Of a DNA stretch of 64,000 nt, positions 37,006-49,087 are shown piece by piece. Every line of letters starts with the position of its first letter. Position 1 is the stretch's first letter. The DNA is from Vicia villosa (taxonomy: Eukaryota; Streptophyta; Magnoliopsida; Fabales; Fabaceae). The translations under genes were made by a program, and so were the position numbers. The notes beneath the pieces were generated by a model, which worked only from the letters and a program-made list of their open reading frames with translations, did not search any database and was not told the DNA's origin. The stretch is taken from contig NW_026705157.1 of NCBI RefSeq assembly GCF_029867415.1, positions 930,001 to 994,000 on the forward strand, in the 5' to 3' direction.

Positions 37006-38301
37006 TAGAATGGTAAAATTGATAAAATGAATTGATTAAATTGTTAATTGATGGATCAAAATAATACATTAGTTCATTAAGAATTCATTAAAACTTCTTT
37101 AAAAATATTCAATTCAATTCATTCATTAATAAAAAAATTTAGCCAATCCATTTTAATGGATGAATACTCTTCCATCCAAAAAATTAATTAAAATATATCA
37201 AATATTTGGCATAGAATTTTTTTTTTACGTTTTTAAAAATAAAATTGATATTTCAATATTTCCGAAAAATAATTTGATTTTTTTGGAAAATCAATTATAC
37301 ATATTTCCAAAAAATTATTTTTCCGTATGTTTGAAAAAATTCGATTTTTCATATTTTGAAAAACACGAATTTTTTTCGTTTTTTCAAAAAACTCGATTTA
37401 TTAATTTTTCATAAAAAACTAAATTTTCTGTGTTTTAAAAAAACTCTGTTTTTTTTTGTATTTCCAAAAAAACTCGATTTTTTTATCAAAAAAGCTCGAT
37501 TTTTTTAGTTTTTTTTCTGAAAAACTCGATTTTTGTAATTCTGAAAAACTTGATTTTTTTTTTCAAAAAACTAAATTTTCCCCCGGAATAACTCGATTTG
37601 TTTCCTAAAATTCAATTTTTAATTTTTCGAAAAAACCCGATTTTTTCATGTTTTGGAAAACTCAACGTTTCGTATTTTTGAAAAGACTCGATTTAAAAAA
37701 AAACTCGATTTTTTCAGAAAGATTTTGATTTTTCGTATGTCCGAAAAACTCGATATTTCGTATTTATGAAAAATCTCTATTTTCCGTGTTTATGAAAAAC
37801 TCGATTTTTCATCATTTTGAAAAAACTCGTTTTTTCATATTTCCGAAAAACATGACTTCTCGTGTTTCTGGAAACTCCATATTTTATTTTTTTCGAAAAT
37901 ATTCGATTTTTTAATAATTTCAAAAACTCGTTTTTTTTTGTTTTTTTCGAAATACTCGATTTTTTATTTTTTCGAAAAACTAAATTTTTTATTTCTTTGA
38001 AAAAACTCAATTTTTCGTGTTTCCATTTTTCTATTTTTTCGAAAAAATTCGATTTTTTGTTTTCCGGAAAACTTATTTTTTTTTTGTATTTCAGAAATCT
38101 ATTTTTTATTATTTTTTAAAAATAATTTAATGGATTTAAAGTATAAAGTAAAATAATTCATTAGATAATCAAAATGTGTCAGATGGATTGAATCCATCCA
38201 TGTATATAAATGGATGGATTTAATCCAATATATTAACTTATTTTTTATGTGATTGGTGGATTGGATGAATTTTACCTTAATGGGTTCAATTACCACCCCT
38301 A
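37006..38301. mobile_element. Non-autonomous hAT-like element, 1296 bp, with internal minisatellite
   Basis: It is flanked by a perfect 8-bp duplication GTCTTTTC (36998-37005, 38302-38309). The termini are imperfect inverted repeats: TAGAATGGTAAAATTGA at the left and the complement TAGGGGTGGTAATTGA at the right. Subterminal TGGATGGATT-type motifs occur at the right. No transposase is present. Confidence 0.85.
37190..38110. repeat. Degenerate minisatellite of GAAAAACTCGATTTTT-type units
   Basis: About 25-30 diverged units, each roughly 30-40 bp, share a CGAAAAACTCGA core followed by T-runs and CGTATTT. Both strands show low-complexity ORFs that are by-products of the repeat. Confidence 0.85.
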
Positions 38302-38309
38302 GTCTTTTC

Positions 38310-38784
38310 CTGGCCGCCCACAATATATTTGTTAAACTTTTTTTACTAAACATCTTTTGTATTGAATAAGGGAGAAACACAATTTTGCATTGTTTAATGA
38401 TTTTTACTCAGATAAGAGACTTGTAATGTCCATTTTGAAGGTTTTATTGTTGTCCTGATGGCAAGGATGGGAGTAAGAGTATTTCTTGTATGATGTCCCA
38501 TCTTAAGATGCTACACTTATGTAGCGACGATAAAAAATGCTTTACAAAAAGTCATTGAGAATGATCGAGATCTGTTTTTAACTTTGAAGAATTGGTTGAT
38601 CAATAATTATGTCGAAGGTGTGTGAACATTCATGCCATGGGTCGGACATGTCACTACTCTGATGGTCTAGTTCATGCTACTCATGCGACAAGAGGAGAGG
38701 TAAGAAGTCACATTATAGGCATTGTGAGTTTGTAATATTCACAAATGAGGGTCATCCATGTGAGTTTGTAATATTCACAAACCA
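38310..38784. other. Unassigned DNA between the hAT-like element and the copia LTR
   Basis: No ORF is recognised. Two copies of GTGAGTTTGTAATATTCACA (about 38724 and 38759) lie close to the presumed outer edge of the copia LTR and may mark a small duplication. Confidence 0.4.
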
Positions 38785-38947
38785 TAAACATTATTATGAA
38801 ATGAGAGTAATTGCATCTAGCTTCATTAACTTCAAAGATGAATTACAATTTTCTATTTATGCAGCAAGTAGTATCAAGAATAACTACCATACATTGCCTA
38901 CATATAATTGAAAACTCCTAACTAACCTCCAACTGTATTAACTAACA
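38785..38947 (-). repeat. Probable 3' LTR of the outer copia element
   Basis: On the minus strand it begins TGTTAGTTAATACAG shortly after the RNase H frame ends, and contains a TATA-like CATAAATAG. The far end is judged from a CATTTCATAATAATG phrase and is uncertain, because the partner LTR is lost. Confidence 0.5.
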
Positions 38948-38969
38948 GTTAGTTAGGTGGTTACACTTT

Positions 38970-39736
38970 CATTCATTGTGTCTTCATTGTTGCTTGCATG
39001 TGAAGTAATCTTAGGTTGTAATACCCTCTCACAAGTTGATGGTTGATGGATATCAAGCATCATTAACTTGGATAGAAGATTATTGGAAGGTTGAGGAAAC
39101 AATGGGGTAGTAAATAAATATGCTAATTGATCCTTTGAAGTGCATAGCAGTAGCTTCATCAATCCATTCGACATTTTCTCCCTCACAATATGACAATCTA
39201 TTTCTAAATGCTTGGTTCTTTCATGAAATACAGAATTGGCAACAATGTGTAGTGCACTCTAGTTATCACACTAAAACACTGGCATCTTTATGCATTCAAC
39301 ATGTAGACCGTTGAGTAAATATGTAATCCATTGCAGCTCACAAGCAGCAGCAACTAGGGTTCGATATTCAGCTTCACTTGATGACCTTGAGACAGTCAAC
39401 TATTTCTTAGTTCTCCATGAAATAAGGGATCTCTCAAGAAAGAAACACTGGTCATAAATGGATCTTCTGGTATCTGAGCAACTAGCTCAGTCTGCATCTG
39501 AATATCCTTGCAATGTCAGTTGGGAATTCTTGGTAGGAATATGCCCCTCCAATGACATTAATTCAAATACCTAAGAACAATAGCATTGAAATGAGTGACA
39601 AATGGAGCTGATAAAAATTGACCGAGGTTTTGGGTGCGGAATGTTATGTCAGGTCTGGTGGCATTCAGATAAAGTATCTTGCCAACCAATCTTCTATATG
39701 CAGGAATGTCATGGTATGGAGCACTAGAATCCTTAT
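38970..39736 (-). pseudogene. Outer copia RNase H region
   Basis: The minus strand shows the Ty1/copia motifs YRRLVGKILYLNATRPDI, a diverged ADW-type strand, SSSEAEYRTL and [13 protein letters not shown], then the terminal [18 protein letters not shown] block. Several in-frame stops and at least one frameshift break it. RNase H would degrade RNA of the RNA-DNA hybrid during reverse transcription. It is cut from the reverse transcriptase by solo LTR D. Confidence 0.8.
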
Positions 39737-42700
39737 TTTCATACCCTAAAATTTTCCCATCATATTTATTCATATTTCATCTGACTTTCAAATGCTCAAA
39801 GATACACAAGAAGGAAGCATGCAATCTCTCTCCTAAACAACAGCCTCTAAACTAGGGTTTTGTATTTCTCAAAGTAAAATCAAGTTCTAAGACCTCAAAT
39901 GGATCCCATGGCCTCTCATATGCTTCAAAGGTTCGTCATGCCAAGTTTCAAGCTCTGATTCATAGGATTGCTCAGTCAACTGCTCAAACGATCAATAGGC
40001 GACTAGTTTGACCTAAAAGTCAACTGTGGTCAAAGTACAGTCAAAATTCCTGATTTTTGGTCAAGATCCTCATTTTGAAGTATCATTCATCATTTGATCA
40101 AGGATTGATCATGATTCATCAAGAAAAGCTCCAAAATCATCAAAAACCTAAGTTTCTAAATTAGGTTTTTAAGGAGAAAGTCAATCCAACTTTGACCAAC
40201 CATAAATTTCACATGGAAAATCAGAAATTTTCCATCCAAAGCTCGATTTGAAGGAAATTGAATTCTCTACAAATTTGTCTCTCACAAGCCAAGTCCAAAA
40301 ATGCTTCATTTGAGAGATATGGACCAAGAGGTTATAGGTCATTTTGAAAGTCAACAAAAACACCTTTTGGGTCAAAGCTCATAACTTGAACATGGTAAAC
40401 TCAATTGAGATAAAACCAAAGGGAGGTTTTAGAGGACATTTTGAGCTTTCTAAAATGGTCAAGAACACCTTCATAGGGTTAAAATTGAGAGAGATACGCA
40501 TGGTTGAAATTGAGCAATTTTCAAGAAGTGCATGGAAACCTAATTGGCCAATTTTGGACTTTTAAGCCAATGGGCTTAAAATATGGATTTCAAACATGTC
40601 TATGGGTTTTATAATGATCTTTAAACTAATTATTTTATATTTATAATATTTATATTATTTACTTGAATTTTAATTCATTTAAATATTGAATAAATCATAT
40701 AAATATGAAAAAATTAGTTTTTAATCAAGGATTTGATTTCTAATCAATTTTAATCAATTAAAAGGGCCAAATATTGGAATAAATTCGTGCAAGAGAGATT
40801 GGAGAGAGATGAGCAATATTTGAGCCACTTTTGGAAAGTTTCAAACTAATATTAAATCAAATATTAATCTCACAAACTACCAAGATTGGATTCGGTTTTG
40901 ATGACCTAAATCACTCTCTATATATACTACAATGCATTCAGCATAAGGGTTCACAAAAAAAATCCTAGCCTCCAAGAGCATTCCAAAACTTGCAAAAAAT
41001 AACAAAAAGTGAGAAATTCGTGTCTCTTGTTGCAGCCCGTTTCAAGCCAAACAAAACATCCTAATCAATTCATGGGTTTTTTCTGGACGTGTTTCAAAGC
41101 TTAACATCAATCGAAGTGCCCAGGAACTCGCTCTCCATCACTACGGTTTGTTCTTATTTTCAAAAATCTGATTTCGATAATTCATGCATTTTTAATGGAT
41201 TCAAAGCATATATTAGTATTCATGGTGCTGTTTAGAACGTTTTTGAGCCTTGGCTCGTGAGTTGTGACACAGGATTTGAGCTTTGCCATTGTTAGGGCAA
41301 GAGAGAAGCTTGCTTCGGTTTCGTTAATATAGGCCACCATAGTTCAAAATAACTTCACCAGTGAGTTTGCCATGGCCTATTTATGCGAGCTGGGTTGTAT
41401 TTGTTCTTGTTGAGTTTGTTTTTGCAGGTTTGAAGGTTTAAAACATTTTGCTACGAAGGTATATACCAGAAACCGTAGCTAATTCGTATGAGATTCGTAG
41501 CAAATAAATGGGGCGTTTCGTTTACAAGATGGAGGAAGAAGACGACGGAGGTGGCGTCGTATTATTGGCTGGTCAAAATTTCAGCAGTTTCTCCTCTTTT
41601 GCTATTGGTGGAAGCGTGGATGCGTGGGCCCGGCACTGACTCATTCCATTAATCATGTTGTTTCTATTATATTTTATTTGAGTAGTTACTTTAACAGCGA
41701 ATGAACATGGATCGATTGGCAAAGAAGGAAGAGGCGCTACATTAAGGACCTGTGTTCGATCCCTACATGGTGCTAGTGTATTTTTTGCAAGTCGATTGCT
41801 TCACTCTGCTCACAGATCCAGCGTGCGTACTATGCAAGAGTTCACCGTAGGCCCTCAATTACCACCCTATGGATTCGTATGCCATCAAATCTAAGGGCCA
41901 AGAATCTACACGCCTACCATACTCCCTCAGGAAGGCCACACACTGGATTATATGCCAGGTTTTTCTAATTTTATTTATATAATCTTTTTCTTTCCTTTTT
42001 AATTAAACCAATATAGTTTTTTAACATAATTTTTTTAGGTTTTTTATAAAACTCTTAAAAACTTTTTTATAACATTTTTTTATTTTAGATTAATAATATA
42101 ATTTAGTTATGATTTAAGGTTTTTTAATTTTAAGTTTGGTAATTAGTTAATTTTTATTTTAGGTTTAATTAATCAATTTAGGTTTAGTAATTTAATTTAA
42201 TTGGTAGACATAGGTTAATTTAATCGAATTAGGGTTTTTAGGCTAATATTTATTTTTAGGTTTAATTTTAATAATAACTATTAATTTTTAGGTTTTATCA
42301 CTAACCTTCTCCCTTAACCCTAAAGAGTCACACATTAACCCTAAAGAGTCACACATTAGGTTTTACTCTTGGTAGGTTTGTCCATTAACCGTAGGCTAAA
42401 GTTTTTAGGCTTAGGTATTTTTAGCCATTAAGTTAACCTTTAAGGTTTAGGTTTGCCCTTTTTGTAATCAAACATTAAATTTCTTCAATTTCTTCAAACA
42501 CGCATTCTCTTCTCACCCCATACTCTGTGATTGTCGCATGCCTTTAACTTTAATTATCTATTTTATTTAAATTTCATTTTTCATTTAAGTTATTTGCATT
42601 TATTTTATTTTATTTAAAATTATCTGCCTTTATTTAATTTTGCTTTTATTTAATTTCTGCCTTTATTCTTGCCTTTTTATTTTCGCGCCCAACTCTTCCT

Positions 42701-43774
42701 CTATTATGTGACTGCCCCAAAGTCATGTACACAAAAGTTTTCTACCTTTCTTTCTGTCTTTTACTTTCTGTCTTTTACTTTCTGTTACCCTTCAAGGGTT
42801 TTATTGTAATAGTAATTAGGTTTATTTTTCTGCCTTTATTTTTTCTGCCCACAGGTGTTTATTGTAATAGCGTAGGAACTTTTAAATTCTGCCCTTAATT
42901 TCTGTATTTTTAAACTGCGTGGTTAGTAACCCTAGGGAGTGATAAACCATGAATTGAAGTTAACCACGTGATTGTGCACCCACACACCTTTAGGGTAATC
43001 CCTCTGGTTGCCTTGTTGTCTTATTACTGTTGCCTTGTTGCCTTATTGATAATGCCTTAAAATAGTCAAAGTCCCTCGATTCCGAGGATACCTAAAGCAA
43101 GGTTGCCTTTAAAGATTGAAATCATCATATAATATTTTGTCCCTTGATGCTGCCTCGAAATAAAAGATGATTGTCCTCGTTGCTAAGGTATCCTCGCATG
43201 ATGCCTAAAAAATTAATGACTATTATATCCTTCCCTTATACTACCTGCCCTCTTTATGGCAAGGGACAGTCTTGTGGCGAACGATTATTTTCGATGACCC
43301 TTCAACATCCAATTGAAAGACTTTCTGCCCTCTCATGGTATGGATAGACCCTTTCGCCCGAAAGACTTAAAAAACAAGAAAGACAAACTTAGGGTAGGTA
43401 GTTCTCAATTGCTTGCTCAAATTCAAATCAAACTTTCAATTGCTTTTCTCACCTCCTTTTCAAAACAAATTCAAAAAGGCTACGATTATTTACAAGCTAA
43501 AGTCCTTATTCAAATCTTTTTACTATTCACACACGTCACTTCAAACTTTTCAAACAAATGAAGCAAATAAAGTGAGCTAAGCAATTAAGACCCCTTGGAA
43601 AACCATGGATGCAAATGGTGCCTTACACCTTCCCTTTGTATAACCTACCCCCCGAACTCAAAATCTTTCAAAGGTCTTTCCTGTTCTTTTTGCCTTTCCA
43701 ATTGGATAAAATAAAAGTCGATGACGACTCTTGCTTACCGCGACATTTCAATAAAGTCAGTTCACCGTATTACA
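39737..43774 (-). mobile_element. Solo LTR D, Ogre/Tat-like family, in the copia pol
   Basis: On the plus strand it begins TTTCATACCCTAAAATTTTC (terminal G lost) and ends CACCGTATTACA. It is flanked by a perfect 5-bp duplication CTTAT (39732-39736, 43775-43779). The length is 4038 bp, the longest copy. The GTCGATGACGACTCTTGCTT landmark lies near 43717. No element genes are inside. Confidence 0.88.
41711..41774 (+). other. tRNA-like block in solo LTR D
   Basis: An A-box-like GATTGGCAAAGAAGG and a B-box-like TGTTCGATCCCTACA are spaced as in the other four copies and followed by a T-run. Antisense to the LTR. Confidence 0.45.
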
Positions 43775-43779
43775 CTTAT

Positions 43780-44935
43780 GAAGCTTGTAGGATGGATCAG
43801 AGGGAGTGGACACTAGCTTGGCAGATAACAAGGCAGAATCCTGCAAGAGATCAAGGCAGAATCCTGCAAGAGATCAAGGCAGAATCCTGCAAGAGATCAA
43901 GGGCAATATTTTCTTTGATACATAGAGATGCCAAGTTGTGAATGGGCCACCTCAATTCCAAGGAAATATTTCAACTGTCCTAGGTCCTTGATTCTGAACT
44001 CATGATTAAGCTTCTCTTTAATCTGCTGCATCTCCTATAAAGAATTACCAGCTAAATTAACATCATCTACACAGACCAACATGCTGGGGAATGATGTCTT
44101 TGTTTTCTTGATAAACAAAGAAGCATCAGCAGCAACCTGTTTGTATTGATGTTGAAGGAGGAAGGAAGTCAATCTCTCATGCCACTTTCTACTGACTTGT
44201 TTAAGACCATATAAGGACTTAACAAATTTGCAAACCTGGATGGATTTGGCAGCTGTAAGACCTGGTGGAAGTGTCATGTAGAAATCCTCTTGGAGTTTCC
44301 CATGGAGAAAGGCATTGTTGACATCTATTTGGTGAAGATGCCAATTATTTATGGAAGCAAGAGCAATGATTATTCTGAATGTAGTCATTTTGGCAACAGG
44401 TGAATCGGTTTCAAAGTAGTCTAGGCCTTCAATTTGGTTGTAACCCTTAGCAACTAGTCTAGCTATAAATATCTTAATGGTGCCATCAACATGGTGTTTG
44501 ATCTTGTAGACCCATATGTAGCCAATGTGCTTGGTATTTGGAGGCAAGTCCACAATAGTCCAAGTTCCTCTTTTCTCAAGTGCATTTAGTTCAAATTGCA
44601 TAGCGTTGTTCCAACAATCATAATTCCAAGCCTTAGCATAGGTCTTAGGCTCAGTATGAGAGGAAATAGACAAAGAGTAGTGGGAATGAGGTCTGTGAAG
44701 ATTAGAATATGAAATGGAGTTTGATATTGGATATAACATACCTTTAGATGAAGAGTTAGAGTTTCTGGAGTTGGAGCATACATAGTGTTGCAGGTATGAT
44801 GGCTTATGAGAAACTCTTGATGATGCACGATTGGGAGTGGGTGAGTTGGTTAGATGTGGTGTAGGCATAGCATGGTTGTCTGCCATAGGTGATGGATTAG
44901 GTTGGTTATGATTAGTAGGTAGATAAAATATAGAA
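43780..44935 (-). pseudogene. Outer copia reverse transcriptase
   Basis: The minus-strand frame 44886-44035 contains the copia RT start (ALEKRGTWTIVDLPP), KGYNQIEGLDYFETDSPVAK, the catalytic-region blocks QIDVNNAFLHG and LYGLKQVSRKWH, and CVDDVNLAG in the YVDD position (Tyr replaced by Cys). A stop follows at about 44035. The frame then continues (DLGQLKYFLGIE) toward 43905, where three 23-bp tandem repeats fall within the LDLLQDSA-type coding segment and add stops. It cannot encode an active enzyme. Confidence 0.87.
43832..43902. repeat. Three tandem copies of a 23-bp unit
   Basis: GGCAGAATCCTGCAAGAGAT plus CAA repeats three times almost exactly, inside the decayed copia coding sequence. 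Confidence 0.9.
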
Positions 44936-45453
44936 GGATGTGTTAGAACAATATTTGGTTCTGTAATACGTCTTTGTTTTTATGATAACAATGTGTATGA
45001 ACAATTTTGTTATACTAACGTTTGTTATTGTTGAGTACTTAACGAACAGGTTTGAATCTGATGAGAAGGCTTGGCCAAAACATTAGAAGCCACCAGGTTA
45101 TATTTTCGCGCTACAAGATTCTGATGAACAGTAGCAACAGCTTCAGAAGCAGAAGCATCTGAAGTCATCAGTCTGATATAAGTTCCAAAGACCAAGTGTT
45201 GAAAGACTCTAAAGACGTGGTTCTAAAGACTCTGAAGACTTGAAGTTATGAAGAATCAAGTTTCTGAAGACAAAAGGATTCTGAAGACCAAGTGCTGAAA
45301 ACTCTGAAGACGAAGTTCTGAAGACTCTGAAGACTCTGAAGACTTGAAGTTCTGAAGAATTCAAAGTTTATTCTTTTTCTTCCAACTCATGTTGTGAGCC
45401 TCTGAAGTTCAAGAAGGAAAAGTTAACGTTATACTGTAGTACAGAAGGACAAG

Positions 45454-48400
45454 TGTAACTCGGTGAACTGACTTTTATTTTTTAAAGCAACCAATGTTGC
45501 GGTGAGCAAGAGTCGCCACCGACTTTTATTTTGTCCAATATCTTGGAAGGGTAAAAAGAACAGAAAAAGACCCTTTCTTAAGAAAACGGGCTCGGGGGGT
45601 AGATTATGAAAAGGGAAGGTGTAAGCACCCTTTTCATCCGTAGTTGTCTACGGGCTCTTAATCTACTTAGCTCATGTTTGTTTTGTTTGTTTTGAGTTGA
45701 AAAGGGACATAAGGACTTTAGCATAAATGCGTAGCCTTAGTCTTTGAAAAAGAGTTTTGAAAAGATGTTTTTTTTTATCGAGCTAAGCATATTAAGAGCA
45801 CTACCCTAAATTGGTCTTTTTCTATGCTTTTTATTCTTCTAAAAAAGGGATAGGGCTATCCTTACCATTTAGGGTAGGTAGTCCTATTGTTTGGACGTTC
45901 GGGACAATCGAAGGGTCATCGAGGTCGTTGAAGGCAACAAGTAGAGGTACCTTTAGCAAATTCGAAGGGACAATCATCTTTCGGAGGCAACCATTCGAGG
46001 GACTAGATCATGTATTCGTAGGCAACAGTCCGAGGGTCATCGAGGGACCATGATCTTTGATGATTTTTAATCGAGGGACAATTTGCTAATGGGTACCTCT
46101 ATATTCGAGGGACACGACCATTATTCATTCGTAAGGTAACCAAGAGGGGCGTACCCTAGAGGTGAGTGTGTGAACAGTAAAAAGGAGTGTATTATGTTCA
46201 GATATTTAATCTTTTGAAGTTAGTGAGCTAACGGTTCAGTTTTAGTCTTTCCATGCAATCCTATTAGCATACATCTAAGCAGTTTATAGGTGCGGAAAAT
46301 AAATGTCCTGCGCTATTACATGGCTTCGGGGATTAGGGATACATAACCAAAAAAGGGGGATGCGGAAAGATAAAGTCCTAATTAACTATTACAAACCCAA
46401 ATGAAAATAAAGAAATAACATATTAAAAATTGCAAATGATAAACGTCCATGAAATTCGAAAGTCTCAACATCAAATGGTACCTCGCAAACAACAAAAGAA
46501 CATTAGTACGGATAAAATGATAAGATATAAACAAATGGTGATGAAAACTAACTAAGAAAATTGAAATTGATGACATATTTTATATATATATATTTTTTTA
46601 TATTAAAAGAGAATAACATATTTTTTTGTTTTTTTATGATAAAACTCTAAATGTTAATTTAAAATATTTTTTATGTTTTTAATAGAAACATGAAATAAAA
46701 ACTAATTATCAAAATGTTTTGTATTTTTATGAAATAATATAATAAAGTGTTAGAAAAAGACTTAAAACCAAATAAACATAATGAAATAAAAACAGTAAAT
46801 GGGGGTTTCAAAATTAAAAGGGACGCTGGGCTTTAGAGGAACAGGCCCAGCACATTTTGATTAAGTAAGTTTTTAGGAGAGTGTGAATCTAAACAAGGGT
46901 GCATATAGGAGATTCGGATGAGCTAGTGCAGGTGTAAAGGCCCACTGTAACAACTAAAGAAACACGATTGGGCCGGACCGGGTCAAAGGGATCCGAACCC
47001 AATCAAAACGCATACCTGGGTCGGAGAACCCTAAATATCTCAATCTTCTTCCTCAAAACTCTACTTCCCACTGTTTCTGAAACTCTAATCCTTGACCTCA
47101 CCATCTCTCGGCTCTCTCCCTGTTTCAAAGCTCTCTCACTCGAATTCAACAACAGTCCAGAAACATAAAACCTCAATGAATCAACTTCTCCTCTAATTTC
47201 TCCATTCAAACAAAGAAAATCCAAACCAACAGCATTCACGAGATTTCAACAAAAAAAAAAAATTGGGAATCCTAACACATGAATTGGCGACAAGCAATAA
47301 TCAATAGAAATTAAGAACGAAAGAGAAAGCACGTGGTTACCGTTTGAGTCGAAGTATTGCGATGTCAGATTTTGTGTGTCTCAGAGATGCGTCGGTGTTG
47401 TGAGTTGTTGTTATTGCAGGTGAGTTGAAGGCAAGTCATGAAGATTGCAGTTATCGTGATCATTGAGTTTAATTTGTTGTAGTTCGAATGGTACTTGAAA
47501 GCTGTTAACGGCAATTGATAATGATGGTGTGATATGAATCGTGAATTCGAAACCGCTACCTGCTGCTGACGGATGCAATTCAGTGTGTTCTGTCGCCGTG
47601 TTGACATTGAGGACCGCTTTTGAACAGGTGCCATCAAACATGTTGTGATAAGTCAATTTCGTGTCGGTGTTTGCACGTGTCGGTATGGGTATTGTTGCGA
47701 TCTACGAATCGATGTTGCTCCGCTGAAGCCGAACATTTATAGTTGTTGAAATTGGACGGCGGTGATGAATGATTGATGTTGTTGGTGCCGATTTCAATTC
47801 GCTTGCTTCTGCTTCTTTCCTGCACAACAAAAACGACAACACAATACTATTTTTTTTTTAGTTTTAATTTACAGATTATATGTTTGTTCTGGTAAAAAAA
47901 TGGTTGCTCTGGATAGTGTTGTTTACAGAATTTAAAAAGAATTTAAAAACTGGGCATGATTTACACGTTTTTGTAATATTGGATTTACAAAAGACTATGG
48001 TTAGTATTATGATTAGTCTTGGTGTGATGTTCATGTTGTGTGGCTCTGTTAATTTGAGAAAGTTGGTTTTCCTGTAGAAAAATAACATGTTAGTGATGAT
48101 GATTTTTGTTAAAACCTGGGAATGAGGTTTCTAAAAAGGTTTTAAAAGTAAGGCCTTTATTAGTATACAAATTATGTGAAATAGAAAATGTGGTGATTAT
48201 ACAAAAGAGGTTTGAACGTGCAGTATATATAAGGATTAGAATTTGTTTACGGTGACCGACTGGAAAATATATACAATGAAAAATATAGAAAATTTGTGAA
48301 TTGAAAATATACAAAGATTGTTGATATCGTTATGTTAATTGAAAAGCGTAAATTTTAGAAAAATGGACCATCAGAGTATCATCATTTGGTTAAAAAAAAT

Positions 48401-49087
48401 AGGCAAACAAACTAAAATTAAAATAAATTAAAAATAAAAGGGGGCCTCATACGAAAATCATCGGCCAAAATTAGGTTTATAAAAAGCGTAGAGATTTAGA
48501 AAAAGATTTGAAAAAATGTATGGGAGGTTATAGAATGGTGAGAATTGTGAGAAAATTGTTTGTTAGGGTTAGAAAATTGTTGATGAAAAATGAGGGTGGC
48601 CAGTCTCTTATTTATAGACTGAAATTAGGTCAATATCAGTCCAAAATAAGGAAAAAGTCCAACCCAGAGGCCCATGAAATTTCTTGGTCCCCAAGATTAA
48701 GAACCTGGACGTACTTGTGTCCAGGTTCGTCCAGGTGCAAAAAAAGGTTCAAAAAAGATTAAAAATAGTTAAAACTAATAAAATGCCACCAGCGGGATTC
48801 GTACCCATGACCTTCTATATGAAGCATTTCCTTCTTACCAATAGTGCTATGTTAATTATTTGAAATAATAAACCAATTGAAAGTGTATGAAGCATCAGCA
48901 AGCATTTTTCTATTTACTAAAATATAAGCAATTTAAGAGTAAACTACTATATTTTAAAATAGACCTTAAATCAAATATTTATAAAATTCAGGATGTCAGT
49001 GTAAATGAACCCAAGATTTTTATAAAACCCAATTTTTGAAATAGTTTTGAATTTTTGAAAAGTGTGGGCAAATTTTAGGGTATGACA
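45454..49087 (+). mobile_element. Solo LTR E, Ogre/Tat-like family, within a sirevirus-like LTR
   Basis: It starts TGTAACTCGGTGAACTGAC and ends TTAGGGTATGACA, flanked by a perfect 5-bp duplication ACAAG (45449-45453, 49088-49092). The empty site is preserved in the 3' LTR at about 52720, which confirms the boundaries independently. The length is 3634 bp. The tRNA-like block sits much nearer the 3' end than in A-D, so the interior is rearranged or partly deleted. Confidence 0.93.
48784..48850 (-). other. tRNA-like block in solo LTR E
   Basis: The minus strand reads CACTATTGGTAAGAAGG (A-box-like) and GGGTACGAATCCCGCTGGTG (T-arm-like, weaker B box). Same antisense orientation as in the other copies. 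Confidence 0.45.

Noticed and set aside
37160..38119. Phe/Lys-rich ORFs on both strands
   Set aside because: They are frames through the degenerate CTCGA minisatellite and have low complexity.
46968..47825. Several overlapping ORFs within solo LTR E
   Set aside because: No domain is visible, the reading frames conflict, and they lie inside an LTR with clear boundaries.
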